Shown here: piece after piece, positions 20,694-30,680 of the stretch
Numbering within the stretch: the stretch's first letter is position 1
Layout of the letters: each line of letters begins with the position of its first letter
Assembly (NCBI GenBank): GCA_030407315.1
Contig: JALQPE010002403.1
Coordinates: 186,001-250,000 of the forward strand
Origin: Asparagopsis taxiformis
Taxonomy: Eukaryota; Rhodophyta; Florideophyceae; Bonnemaisoniales; Bonnemaisoniaceae
Direction of reading: 5' to 3'
Length of the DNA stretch: 64,000 nt
Notes under the pieces: model-generated
Seen by the model: only the letters and a program-made list of their open reading frames with translations
Database searches by the model: none
What the model was told of the DNA's origin: nothing
Position numbers and translations under genes: made by a program

Positions 20694-20970
20694 AGTATTT
20701 GTATAGAATGAGAAATGCAAATATTTATGCTCTTGAAAGTGACGTGCCTATGAAGTCAGGATAGTTAGAAATACCGTACCCCATTTCATCCGGGAAGCTC
20801 CCGCATACACAACTCTTTATACAGGTATTCCAGCGTTCCTCAGAGAATTGATCGGTTTTGTTCGTTTCAACTTGGAATCCCTGAAACCGAACCGACATGA
20901 GACTTGATCGATAAGCGAGCTGAGCCAAGAGGGTACAAGTACAATTCCCTGGTATCGCACCATCTACAAC

Positions 20971-22968
20971 CTATCGGGCAGCTTTCTTAGCTCTGTAATA
21001 CTGTATCAACTCATTAAATCGTTCCTCACATTCACCTGCCGTTCTTCCCACATCTGCAGCAATCCTCTTCCACCTTGCATCATCGCTTGGCTCATGCTTC
21101 TTAATACTGGCCTCTAGCAATGCCTGCTGCTTGGGGGTGAAATGCAATTTGTTGGGTGGCGCACCAGAAACCGCAGAGGGCCCGTTTCCGTTGGCATCGC
21201 CACCTTGGGGAACAACAGGCTTCCCTTTCTTCTTCTCTTGGAATCGTTCAAAAGCATTTGCTTCAGAATTGGTCTCAGGCTTTGAAACCTGTTTTGAGGA
21301 ACCTGCCTTAATTTTGGATGGCCTACTTTCGTTGACCTTTCGCAGAACTTCATCTGGTGTCTTCGTACCAATAAACTCAGAAAGTTTGACCCATCGATCC
21401 CTTGTACCCCCAGGGAACTTGGCCACACCTCGTGATAAAGAAGACAACTCTTCCTGAGTCCATTGGACGTCCACCGGTTTCTTTCGCTCGGCTGTTCCAT
21501 TCGCAGGTGCTGGTTGTCTCGCATCTGCCGACTCGACAGGGTCTGCACGGTTAGCATCATCGTCCGTAATAGGTTTTGATGGCGTTTCGTTTTCCACATG
21601 ATTAGAGGTTCCGTTCATCATGGGCGCTTCTGTAATGGGTTGCGACGGGGTTTCACCGGCTCGTTGAAGCACTGCAAACGAATACTCAATCTTGTCTTCA
21701 ACTGAATCAGGAATTGAGGACAAAAGAGCGGTCACCGCCTCAATACTTTCAACAGTGCCCTTTGTGCACAGATCTTCCACTGCGATAAGGCCACGCTCAG
21801 TATCCATAATGTGAACTTCACGACCCATTGCTCGCAGCTTTTGACGTGCTTTCCGTAGCTTTGTTCTAGCAGCATCTTTCTGCTTTTTGGCGGTAGCCCT
21901 TTTCATCTTTTCCTCCTCTGCCTTTTGCTCAGCCTCCTTCTTCTTTCTTTCCTCGGCCTCGCGTGCAATCCGGGAAGCCTGCTCTGCTTCTTGCTTACGC
22001 TTTTCCTTGATGGCGGATTTCTTAGCCTTTTCTGCCTGCTTTTCTCGCACAATTCGAGGGTCGTACTTGTACGCCAAATCCACCAACCTGCGAATGCGAG
22101 CATTTTCCTCGAGTTTCTTCGTTTTCACATGCTTTGCATTTTGTCTTTCCATCCATCGCTTCTCCTCACGACACTCTGCCTGATCTAAATCGTACTCTGT
22201 ATCAAATGAGAAGTCCCTCCAGGATTTGAAAGAATACCAAAAATCGTAGAACTTATAGACATCATCCATAGACTTATTATCGTCTCCCAGTTCTGGGACA
22301 CGATCAGATGTGGACCACCTCGCATTGAGAGCAAAACAGGCACTGAATTTTTCATAAAACCTCTGTGGGGTCGATGAAGCATCCTTCTCAGACGGAATGG
22401 AGTCATCAACATCGTCAATGGAATCATATGCTGCTCGCTTCTTCTTGTCGGACAAAATGTCGTAAGCTTTCATGACAGCTTTAAAGTGAGCCTCTGCATT
22501 GTTTTTGGCCTCATCTCCATGGTGAGAGATTTTATCTGGATGATAGATGAGACTAATTCTGCGGAAGCTCTTTTTGATGTCATCCGCAGTTGCATGCCAC
22601 CTCTTATCACCTAATTCGAGGAGTTCGTAGAGGTCATCGCTCCCGACGGCCATTTTGGAGGCGAGGGTTTTAGCAGCATCAGTTGACTCTGCACGCAATT
22701 CAGCGTCTGATTTCTTTGGTTTTGATTGTTGCTGCTTGCCGTCGATGCCGACTTGAGCTCCGTCCGGCACGACGTGCGATTCATGGTCGAGTGCAAAGGT
22801 GCGAATGAGCTTTTGCTGATAGGAATGGCCAGCATGTTCGATGGGTTTGCGATATGGGGTAGCGGGGGAGCAGACAACGACGCCGCCGTGCTCCGGCAGG
22901 TCACCAGTTGCAGGCGGGAGACAAAGAATCGGCCGGTCGACGGCGACCAAGCCTCCTGCGCGCGCCAT
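20971..22968 (-). CDS. Zuotin/DNAJC2-type ribosome-associated J protein
   Basis: A 665-residue protein from the ATG at 22968; the upstream frame begins at a TTG. Domains in order: an N-terminal region (1-100); a J domain (about 112-200) with the essential HPD at 143-145; the zuotin-homology region with WYSFKSWRDFS; a long, highly charged Lys/Glu/Ala-rich helical stretch (about 270-390) that in the family binds the ribosome; and two C-terminal SANT/Myb domains (VQWTQEELSSLSRGVAKFPGG and LHFTPKQQALLEASIKKH). Two SANT domains mark the animal/plant form rather than the yeast one. With an Hsp70 partner it forms the ribosome-associated complex that helps nascent chains fold. The family can also act at chromatin. 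No intron. Confidence 0.92.
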   Translation of the reverse strand: MARAGGLVAVDRPILCLPPATGDLPEHGGVVVCSPATPYRKPIEHAGHSYQQKLIRTFALDHESHVVPDGAQVGIDGKQQQSKPKKSDAELRAESTDAAKTLASKMAVGSDDLYELLELGDKRWHATADDIKKSFRRISLIYHPDKISHHGDEAKNNAEAHFKAVMKAYDILSDKKKRAAYDSIDDVDDSIPSEKDASSTPQRFYEKFSACFALNARWSTSDRVPELGDDNKSMDDVYKFYDFWYSFKSWRDFSFDTEYDLDQAECREEKRWMERQNAKHVKTKKLEENARIRRLVDLAYKYDPRIVREKQAEKAKKSAIKEKRKQEAEQASRIAREAEERKKKEAEQKAEEEKMKRATAKKQKDAARTKLRKARQKLRAMGREVHIMDTERGLIAVEDLCTKGTVESIEAVTALLSSIPDSVEDKIEYSFAVLQRAGETPSQPITEAPMMNGTSNHVENETPSKPITDDDANRADPVESADARQPAPANGTAERKKPVDVQWTQEELSSLSRGVAKFPGGTRDRWVKLSEFIGTKTPDEVLRKVNESRPSKIKAGSSKQVSKPETNSEANAFERFQEKKKGKPVVPQGGDANGNGPSAVSGAPPNKLHFTPKQQALLEASIKKHEPSDDARWKRIAADVGRTAGECEERFNELIQYYRAKKAAR

Positions 22969-23745
22969 AATGAGACAAGTGAGGGAGGGCAAACAGGGAC
23001 GACTGGCGTGCGTACTGCAAGCAAGTGTGAGGCGGTGACGGCGGAGGCGGGGTTGCTAATTTGAGGCAATGATATGTTACGGCAACGGCCTCGTGCTTAG
23101 GCATGCAGCACCAGCAGCAGCGGCAGCAGCAACTACGGGACGGCCGGGGCACTGGTGTACTTCGTCGAGGTAGCTGTGTAATAGCGACCGACGGATCAAT
23201 GCCTTAAAAAACTGTGAAATTTCTACTTCCACATATGACAATGCTCCCACGGTGAGGTGGCGCCAACACACTCAACGAGCGTTGTACGCATCCTGGTCCA
23301 TGGACGCTGACGCCAGGGGCACTTCAGGACCAGCCACGTGTACCCGCTTCCTTCTTTCCCAACCAACGCAAGGCGCGGCGCGGCGTGGCGTGGCGTGGCG
23401 TGGCGCATTTCCGGCCAAACCCTGTTCACCATTTTCACCACGTGTCCACGTACCACCCCCTCATCCCAATTCGCCATCATTGGAGAAGCGTCTCTCTTAC
23501 TTCACCACTCCATTCCATATCTTGATCCTCTCGAGCTTCAGTGCTGGAAGTTTAAGTATGCAACGCTTATCCTTGCCTGCCTTGAATGTACAATCTTTTA
23601 AACTATCGTCGTTATTCTAACGATTAAAATCAAGTAGACCCATCTTATGCCCAGCTGTCGACAAAAACGAGATAAAAAAGGCTCTGCCCCTTGACTACTC
23701 TTGTGTTCATTGTGCATCCAACTGCCCCTCTGCTTTCCGCATCAC
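22969..23745. other. Divergent intergenic region with GC-rich pentamer repeat
   Basis: A 777-bp gap between the DNAJC2 and permease genes. It contains a short CAG/CAGCAG-rich stretch near 23107-23130 and the GGCGY pentamer array at 23372-23406. Open frames in it are short and follow the repeats. No gene was recognised. Confidence 0.5.
23372..23406. repeat. GGCGC/GGCGT pentanucleotide repeat
   Basis: About seven head-to-tail copies of GGCG(C/T): two GGCGC units followed by four GGCGT units and a partial copy. It lies in an intergenic region about 340 bp before the permease ATG. Confidence 0.9.
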
Positions 23746-25238
23746 ATGGATATCACTTCAAGCTCTCAACCCTTCAGGGCGATGTCTCTCGACTATCTAT
23801 CCCCTGGCAGCTCGGATGATCGTTTTTCATCCTCCAATCTGTGCACTCGTAGTGGCTACCGCAAACGTCACCCCGTTTTCCTACTCCTTCTCTTCTGTGC
23901 AGTAGCTCAAATCCCTTCACAAGTTTCTTCATTTCCAGCTCGTCTGATACATCCACTCGACCGTGCTTCCGAACCACAACAAACCGCCCCACAATCGTAC
24001 ACAGACTCTAGCGGTGCTGTTTATGTCAACAACTGGCAGATCGCTGCCCTTGTGCTTTGTCTCAGTGTGGTGCTCATCATAAGCCACCAATACGATCTAC
24101 GTGTTGAAAAGGATCTCATGATAGCAGCCGTTCGCTGTTTCGTGCAGTTGAGCACACTAGGCTTCGTGCTTGTACCAATCATTGCCAACAACTTCCCACC
24201 AGTTGTCCTCGCGTATATTATGGTCATTGTAGTGATTGCAGCATTTGAAGCATCGTCACGTCCACCTTACACTTACGCATCTTTGTTCTGGGTTTGCGTT
24301 TTGTCAATTGGAGTGTCGCTGTTTACTTTTGGATCATTTACTCTTGTCGTTGTGATAGGCACAAATCTCGATGCGCGGTATGCTATTCCGATCATGGGCA
24401 TGATGGCTGGTAGCTCAATGAGTACTATAAGTATTGCAGTGTCTGCTACGGTTACCAATATTGCCGAGCGCAAATCAAATATTGAAGCTCTTCTATCGCT
24501 CGGTGCCTCGCGCTGGGAAGCTTCCAAGGACATATTCAGGTCCAGTATCGTGTTAGGCCTTACGCCTATTATTAATCAAATGACCGTCACTGGATTGGTA
24601 TCCATCCCAGGTTCGTTGAATCTTGCAGTTTCCAGCTTATCCCTGAGCAGTGCCCAGGATGTGAGTGTTGACAAACTCCGTTTTTGTGTTTCTCTTTTTC
24701 CATCATGTGTAACCGAAGGAATGATGACGGGTCAGGTAAGGGAACAAATCTGTAGATGTCACATTTGTTGAGAATCTTTATTCAATCTAATAACTCGAAT
24801 GCCTTTGTTCTGCGCAACTCTGTACAATGAACATGGACATCTTAGATTATCGGTGGAACTTCTCCAGGTCTAGCAGCCAGGTATCAGCTGGTCATCATGT
24901 TCGTGATATCTGGAACCGCAGCGCTGTCTACTCTGACTGCAACAGGGCTGACACTTTACAAACTGATCGACAATGAACACCAGATCCGCAGCGATTTGCT
25001 CATTTCACGAGAAAGGGTTGACGGTTCGCAGAGGATTATTTCAGCTGTTCGCGACGCTGTCTCAAGCTTTCTACAATGGCGACAACGTATTACTCAACAG
25101 AACTCACCTTTTCCATCGCACGCACAGCAGCCACCATGCGTACAAGATGAAAATAGCAACGGCGACGCTCGTGCTCATAGCGGAAGCTCAGATTATGGAG
25201 CTATCCCACTCTCGACTACAAAGGTCACAAATAAATAA
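23746..25238 (+). CDS. FetB/ALS3-type (UPF0014) membrane permease (three exons)
   Basis: Exons: 23746-24610, 24719-24735 (a 17-nt microexon encoding MMTGQ and part of a Gly) and 24846-25238. Introns are 108 nt (GTTCGT...AAG) and 110 nt (GTAAGG...TTAG). The product is 424 residues. After an N-terminal hydrophobic signal-like segment (about 45-65), the UPF0014 membrane domain has about seven helices and the family motifs IAAVRCFVQLS, IPIMGMMAGSSM, IEALLSLGAS, SIPGMMTGQIIGGTSP and AARYQLVIMF. The splice sites were fixed by restoring that last, highly conserved stretch. Relatives are bacterial FetB/YbbM (iron export) and plant ALS3/STAR2 (aluminium tolerance), which pair with a separate ATPase; none is encoded nearby. 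The tail after residue 345 is hydrophilic. Confidence 0.9.
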
Positions 25239-25424
25239 GAATAGCCAGGATTATTGATGAACACAATACCGGTCTCTTCATGTCGCTGGCACGGAGTCCG
25301 GAAAATTTCTCCCAATAGCCAAGTCTACACCAGAGGTGCAACTGCGGCACATGCTGCTACAACCTTCAGGCAGTTAGTTCCCAAACGAAAATCTGGGCAT
25401 ACACACTTCTATATGCAGGAGCAG

Positions 25425-26546
25425 TCAAGGCCAGGGGGCCTGCTGCACATGTCCTCTCGGCGAAGACATGGGTGAAACGGGTAGCATAGGTTCGTAATCG
25501 GCATCAGATCCGCTTTTTTGCACGGGCGAATCGCTGGTGGAGAATTCGGTCACTTCCGAGCCCCTATCCTTTCGAGCGCTTCTTGATACAAGGAAAACAC
25601 CACTCATTGTGGAACAAATGCCTAGAAAGAAGGGGATATTCCCAAGTGTTAGGCCATCAAACTCTCTGTACATGATGACTCCAGACGACATGGCACATGA
25701 GGTGAACAAAACATAATAGACAGGAATAACCTGTGCGTTTCCAAATGTGGCCATAGCCATATTTAGATATCTGAGCTGAGCCAAAATTGCTACAGCTAAA
25801 ACAACGGCGAGCACAAAGGGTAGCCAATTTCCAAATTGCGAACTACCCTCGATGGTCAACCTGAGGAATGTGCTGAGCGCTTTTGCACATACGACAGTGA
25901 CGCCACCCAGCAATGAACTGACACCGACGTACACAAACACGTGCTGCTGACCGAGGGTTGTACGATGGGAAACATAAATGAGGGCAGCAGTGGCAGTTAA
26001 AATGAGTAAAATGAAGACGACAAATGGGGGGCGAACGAGTAAACGAGTGACAGCTTCTGCATTGAGCGCGGCCTCGGCTGCCGACACATCGGGTCCGGCG
26101 GCACCGATGAGAAAAGCGCCGGTGATGCAAAGGGCAATGCCGAGCAAATTTCTGTTGGAGACATTCTCGTGCAGAAAGATATGTGCAAGAATGGCGGACA
26201 GGACCACGCTCCATGCGCCGAGCGGGGCCACCAGAGAAGCAGGGGCGAAAGCAAAGGCGGCAAAATTTCCTATCTCACCAGTGGCCATGAGGAAGGTGCC
26301 CATCCACCAGGTCGGATTGGAGAGAAAATGGAGGGTAGCAGGGGCGGGGGGATTTGTGTGATCGTCGTCGACAGACAGCGGGAGCTTATCAAGGTCTTGG
26401 TGCGGGTCGTCCGCAGAGGCGGTGTTGTGGACGGACTTTTGTAAAGTTAAGGAGCAGGCGATTAGGGTGTTTCCGCAAATGGCGAGCAGAAAGCCGATCA
26501 TCTTTGCAGTTCCCACGGACACAGCGCCCGGGACTGAGGCGGTCAT
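25425..26546 (-). CDS. NIPA-type Mg2+ transporter (SLC57/DUF803)
   Basis: A 373-residue protein from the ATG at 26546. It has nine predicted membrane segments and the NIPA features: KMIGFLLAICGN at the start, the NPTWWMGTFLMATGEIGNFAAFAFAPASLVAPLGA signature (two lines of the family consensus), HIFLHE, and YLNMAMATFGNAQVIPVYYVLFT. The loop after helix 1 is acidic and longer than usual (about 30-60). The C-terminal 45 residues are hydrophilic and Ser-rich. Animal NIPA proteins are proposed to carry Mg2+; transport by this one is not shown. The same frame stays open for another 186 codons to an ATG at 27104; that part is His/Thr/Arg-rich and unlike the family, so I treat it as leader. Confidence 0.88.
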   Translation of the reverse strand: MTASVPGAVSVGTAKMIGFLLAICGNTLIACSLTLQKSVHNTASADDPHQDLDKLPLSVDDDHTNPPAPATLHFLSNPTWWMGTFLMATGEIGNFAAFAFAPASLVAPLGAWSVVLSAILAHIFLHENVSNRNLLGIALCITGAFLIGAAGPDVSAAEAALNAEAVTRLLVRPPFVVFILLILTATAALIYVSHRTTLGQQHVFVYVGVSSLLGGVTVVCAKALSTFLRLTIEGSSQFGNWLPFVLAVVLAVAILAQLRYLNMAMATFGNAQVIPVYYVLFTSCAMSSGVIMYREFDGLTLGNIPFFLGICSTMSGVFLVSRSARKDRGSEVTEFSTSDSPVQKSGSDADYEPMLPVSPMSSPRGHVQQAPWP

Positions 26547-27931
26547 GACGGGGCGGACGGGAGTCGAGAGCTGGACAGGCCGCGGTGTCGGGACGGGGTT
26601 GGTTGGAGATTTAGCGGGGGAGATTTGGCGCGTCGGGGTAAAGTGGCGTCTAGTACGTGCGCGATAGACGGCAACAGCGGGGCAGGCCAAAGGTGGTTGC
26701 CGGTATCTGGTTATGGATTGTTTATGCAATGGTGCAGACAAGATAGCTGAGCGTCCGCGATGGTCTAAAACGTACATATATGGACGGTTGGAACGACAGA
26801 CTGTCGTATGTGCTGTGTCAGTGATTTTGTGGTTTTGGTTATTTTCAGCCACGCGTCTGGATGCAGCAGATTGTTTTGATTGGGCAGTAGTGAGTAATTT
26901 GCCACTTGGCGTCGTGTGAATGTGGTATCGTACATGTGTAGTGGTGATTCCATGTGATTCCGAATAACGGCTAGTTGAACAGGCTGTCCTGCACGTAGAT
27001 GGTGACGATGCACTGTCTGTCGAGCGCTTGCCCATGTGTGTGATGGTAGGAATCCCACGAACCGGACGGTGGAAGCGATGCCATTTTATGACGGTTGTAG
27101 ACATTTTTTTGATAATTGACAGTACGGGATGGACGTGCCTCCTCTCCTTTTCTTTCACAGGTGCGAAAATTTCAACGGCCCAACAACAAATAGAAAGTGT
27201 ACAGCACTACTGCCTTGCTGTAACGTACAATTTTTTTATTTCGCCAAATGTCAGCTGAAGGACCTCATCTGTTGTGTTGGAAGTTAATTTAATATTGTCA
27301 GCACCGTCGCATGCATCACTAGCACATAACATGACTGTGTTGAATTGTGGTCGTGCTGAGCAACCTATCCTGCCAAGCAGAGGACGGACTTGCCAATGAA
27401 CCTACGTGTGACGCGCCCCTCGGGAAACGACACAGTGAGATTCTACCAGAGTTTGCAACACGAGTCGAAAGCACTTGCTGTCAGCGTGTGATCACACATC
27501 GCAATGCTGCGACGGTAGATGAACAGACACGTCATGTCTCATATAGCTTTGGAAGGTATTGCAATTCATTACTTATTTTCTCAAACATTTCCTCAATTTT
27601 CACAACATTTGTCCCGCAGTTTTCAGATCCAGGACAACTCACTGTGCGCACGCCGGTTTCTCAAAACGGAAAATGTCCCTACTCACACCCTCGATTTGGC
27701 GTCCAAAGTACACGACGGCCTGCCTTGTATGTTTACCGACATCATCACATTGTGTAATCCATGAAGCGTCCTCGGACGTCGATATCCATCTAGATACCGT
27801 ACCTCTATGCCCATCTCACCACACCATCAACTAAACTGACCTGGGCACATTCCACGCGCATTTCCTCCGCACCTGCAGTGCATTGACGCACACATCTACC
27901 ACATCTGGTACCTGCAGCCGACACTCGCCAA
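26547..27931. other. Divergent intergenic region
   Basis: A 1.4-kb gap between the NIPA and glycosyltransferase genes. Its left part is open in the NIPA frame up to about 27158 without recognisable protein features. The right part holds only short open frames. No RNA gene or repeat was seen. Confidence 0.45.
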
Positions 27932-29431
27932 ATGCGCCCAAAAAGACCAAATGTCGCGTCAGGCCGATTATCTTTGTCAACTCTGAAGAAGAACACACGT
28001 GCGCACTGGCGTGACACCACACATGCACTTCGAAATATTTCATTAACATCTTTTTTCGCGTTAGCAATTCCCGTCCTTCTAACAATCTATTTCGTCCGTT
28101 TCGTGACACCGCATTTCTCTCCACCACCTACACCCCAACCCGCATCCGCCCGCACACACATCAATCAATGCTCCGTTGCAGTCCCGCAGCCTCTGCTGCA
28201 CTTTGATCCTGCATCTGACCCGTCCTTTAAATTGCAGCCCAGTATCTTCTCTGCTTTCTTCAAAGAGTTTCTTTTCGAGCCCACGTCTGATGTCGTCCTG
28301 CCAATCAACACAACTTCCAGCGTGCGTCCAGAAGATGTCCATAATGCTTTGCAATACTCTCAGCGTGCATTGCGACTCTTCTTCGACGATGAGTCAATTA
28401 CAGTCTCAGACTACAAAATAGCCTACTTTCACATCAATCGCGCAAGCGGTTTGCGCTACATCTTCTATCTACAATCTTCCAGCAATTCCAATCCGCACCG
28501 CCACGATGTTGTTGCGATTCAACGTACGTTCGACGGAGCCTGTAATTTATCCGTTAGGACGCTTGCACCGTCCCAAATTTTGAATCCTCTGTACATGCTC
28601 GTTCCCTACTCCAATCGTCCGTCACGTTTGAAATGGTTCCTTCATCAATTCGACGATCTGCGACGGCAAGGTGTGCAAGTCAAGTTGATCTTGGCTGTAT
28701 GCAAAGAAACACCGTCCAATATAAACAGCGCCAGAGAGCTAGTTTCCGAACTGGAACACGCCAAAGATGTGACCATCGAGGCTGTGTCCGGCGACAGCTC
28801 GGGCTATTTCTCTCGTGCAGTTGCGATTCGCGACGGCTCTAAACCAATCCCGCACAACAGCATCATGTTCATCTCCGACATTGATATGAACATGTTCGCG
28901 CCCATGTTCGACAGCTGCCGATCCAACTGCATCCAAGGCAGCCAGGTTTACTTTCCCGTTTTCTACAGTCTGTTCGCGCACGGCATACGCGTCAGTAGAA
29001 ATGCAGGCTACTGGCGCACATCGTCGTACGGAATGAGCTGCATGTACAAGTCGGATTTCGATGCGCTCAATACATACGGAAAGGCGGAGCACAAATTCGT
29101 TGGCTGGGGAGGCGAGGACAAGGCTTTATACAGCGCTTTCCAATCCACTGCCCAGTACAAAGTGTTTCGTGCCGTGGAGCCTGCGTTGCGACACAAGTGG
29201 CATCCGAAGGAATGCGATCCTCTGACGCCCTCGTACAGAGATTGTCTCAGTATTCTGTTTCAGCAGCTGGGTAAAACGGAATTCATAGGGCCGTTTCTGT
29301 TGAACAAGAAGATCGATTTGCAGAAGATGCTGCATGACAGTCTGGCAAAGGATACCAGCAAGGAAGTGCAGTTGGCTGCTGAGCAGAACGATGACGTTGT
29401 GGCCAATGAAGTCGAGAATGATGGAAATTGA
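27932..29431 (+). CDS. CHGN-type (chondroitin GalNAc-transferase-like) glycosyltransferase
   Basis: A 499-residue type II membrane protein: a basic cytosolic tail, one anchor helix (about 38-58), a Pro-rich stem, then the catalytic domain. Conserved features are YMLVPYSNRPSRLKWFL, the metal-binding DxD motif as SDIDMN (Asp316 and Asp318), YFPVFYSLF, the SYGMSCMYKSDF block and GWGGEDKALY (392-399). This order is that of the CHGN domain (GT7/GT31-related) found in chondroitin synthases and GalNAc transferases, which work in the Golgi on sugar-nucleotide donors. Red algae do not make chondroitin; such enzymes have been discussed as candidates for sulfated galactan synthesis. The substrate here is unknown. 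No intron. Confidence 0.85.
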   Translation: MRPKRPNVASGRLSLSTLKKNTRAHWRDTTHALRNISLTSFFALAIPVLLTIYFVRFVTPHFSPPPTPQPASARTHINQCSVAVPQPLLHFDPASDPSFKLQPSIFSAFFKEFLFEPTSDVVLPINTTSSVRPEDVHNALQYSQRALRLFFDDESITVSDYKIAYFHINRASGLRYIFYLQSSSNSNPHRHDVVAIQRTFDGACNLSVRTLAPSQILNPLYMLVPYSNRPSRLKWFLHQFDDLRRQGVQVKLILAVCKETPSNINSARELVSELEHAKDVTIEAVSGDSSGYFSRAVAIRDGSKPIPHNSIMFISDIDMNMFAPMFDSCRSNCIQGSQVYFPVFYSLFAHGIRVSRNAGYWRTSSYGMSCMYKSDFDALNTYGKAEHKFVGWGGEDKALYSAFQSTAQYKVFRAVEPALRHKWHPKECDPLTPSYRDCLSILFQQLGKTEFIGPFLLNKKIDLQKMLHDSLAKDTSKEVQLAAEQNDDVVANEVENDGN

Positions 29432-30680
29432 GACGCGCAGTAGAGCTGTTGGTCTCAATTTTATCAAGCCGTTGCGTGTCAAGGCAGTATAGGACGAACT
29501 GTATTATGTATTGATCACGCCTTGTCACGCAACCATGTCGAATAACATTTTTTTCACAACTTATACGTAACTACATTACATGATTTTACCAGTTGGTCGA
29601 CCCCAGGGGTGCCCAAGGGCACCAACCGTAACGCCCATGTATATTGCTCATAACTTTGATTTGGCTACGATTTGCTTGAGATCATTTGTAGTCCGCCGTT
29701 GTGGAGATAGCAAGCTTGTCAGCTTGACAAACACCCAGATGTTTGGCTGTGCACATTGCGTGATGCAATTCACTCATTGATTTGTATCGAACAATAGATA
29801 TCATGATGATGTCACGGGTGGATGATTTAGCATGACTTCTTTTGCTAGACCGTACCGAAGTGTTGAAACAAATCTATGTCCCACTCTTTTGGTCAAAGAA
29901 TGCAGCAGTCACGCTGTCGAAGCAAATGCTTCAGTGAAGGCATGTCGACCGATAATTCGACGCACCGTTCTAAAAGCCCGAGTTGCATTAGTCGAGACAC
30001 CGTTCCTGTGTGTTACATTTACATAACGCGCTTCGACAATGCGATAAATCTATTTCAACGCTTTCGAAGCATTTCATTTTTGTCGTCCACATCTTTTTTT
30101 GGATCACAGGAATGAAAGATATAGCCTGTGATTATATCGGAGAGAAGCACTGGCAACCTATCAGTTATGGTGTTGTTGAAAAAGCATTTCCTTTGCTTAT
30201 TCCAGTACCGAAGGGAAGGAAGCGCCGATCAAACGATAGGCCCTCAACATTCCAGCAATCGGCGTTCTAGCCAGTGCATACCGTATACAGTGTACGTACG
30301 GACTGAAACGGATTTAGATGTGTACTACCGTACACCGGGAGACAGATCGTTGAAAATCGATGCTTCTTATTAAGAAACGCTCACCTAAGACTTGTCATAG
30401 TTTTGGCGCCAATATACTATTTTTCAAATTTCAAAAATTTGAACCACGAGCAATAGTTAAATCGGCGAGCAAACAAAACTGCAACTGCTCTTTCCAGACC
30501 GGCCTCCGCTAATATACCTTCTCGTCGAGAATCAGCTCTCCAATCACCCTGTACCATAAGGATTCAACACCCTGGAAGAAATCGAGTAATCTCACCGCGC
30601 GTGCAGTGCATCACGCGAGCATTCCTGCACAAGCGTTCGCGTGAAACACAACTTCAACCGTTCTGTAGTGTTAGTTCATC
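29432..30680. other. Intergenic region
   Basis: These 1.25 kb lie between two plus-strand genes. Nothing was recognised beyond short open frames. An AT-rich block with TTTTTCAAATTTCAAAAATTTG at about 30419-30442 sits 240 bp before the KNL1 start and may belong to its promoter. Confidence 0.45.
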
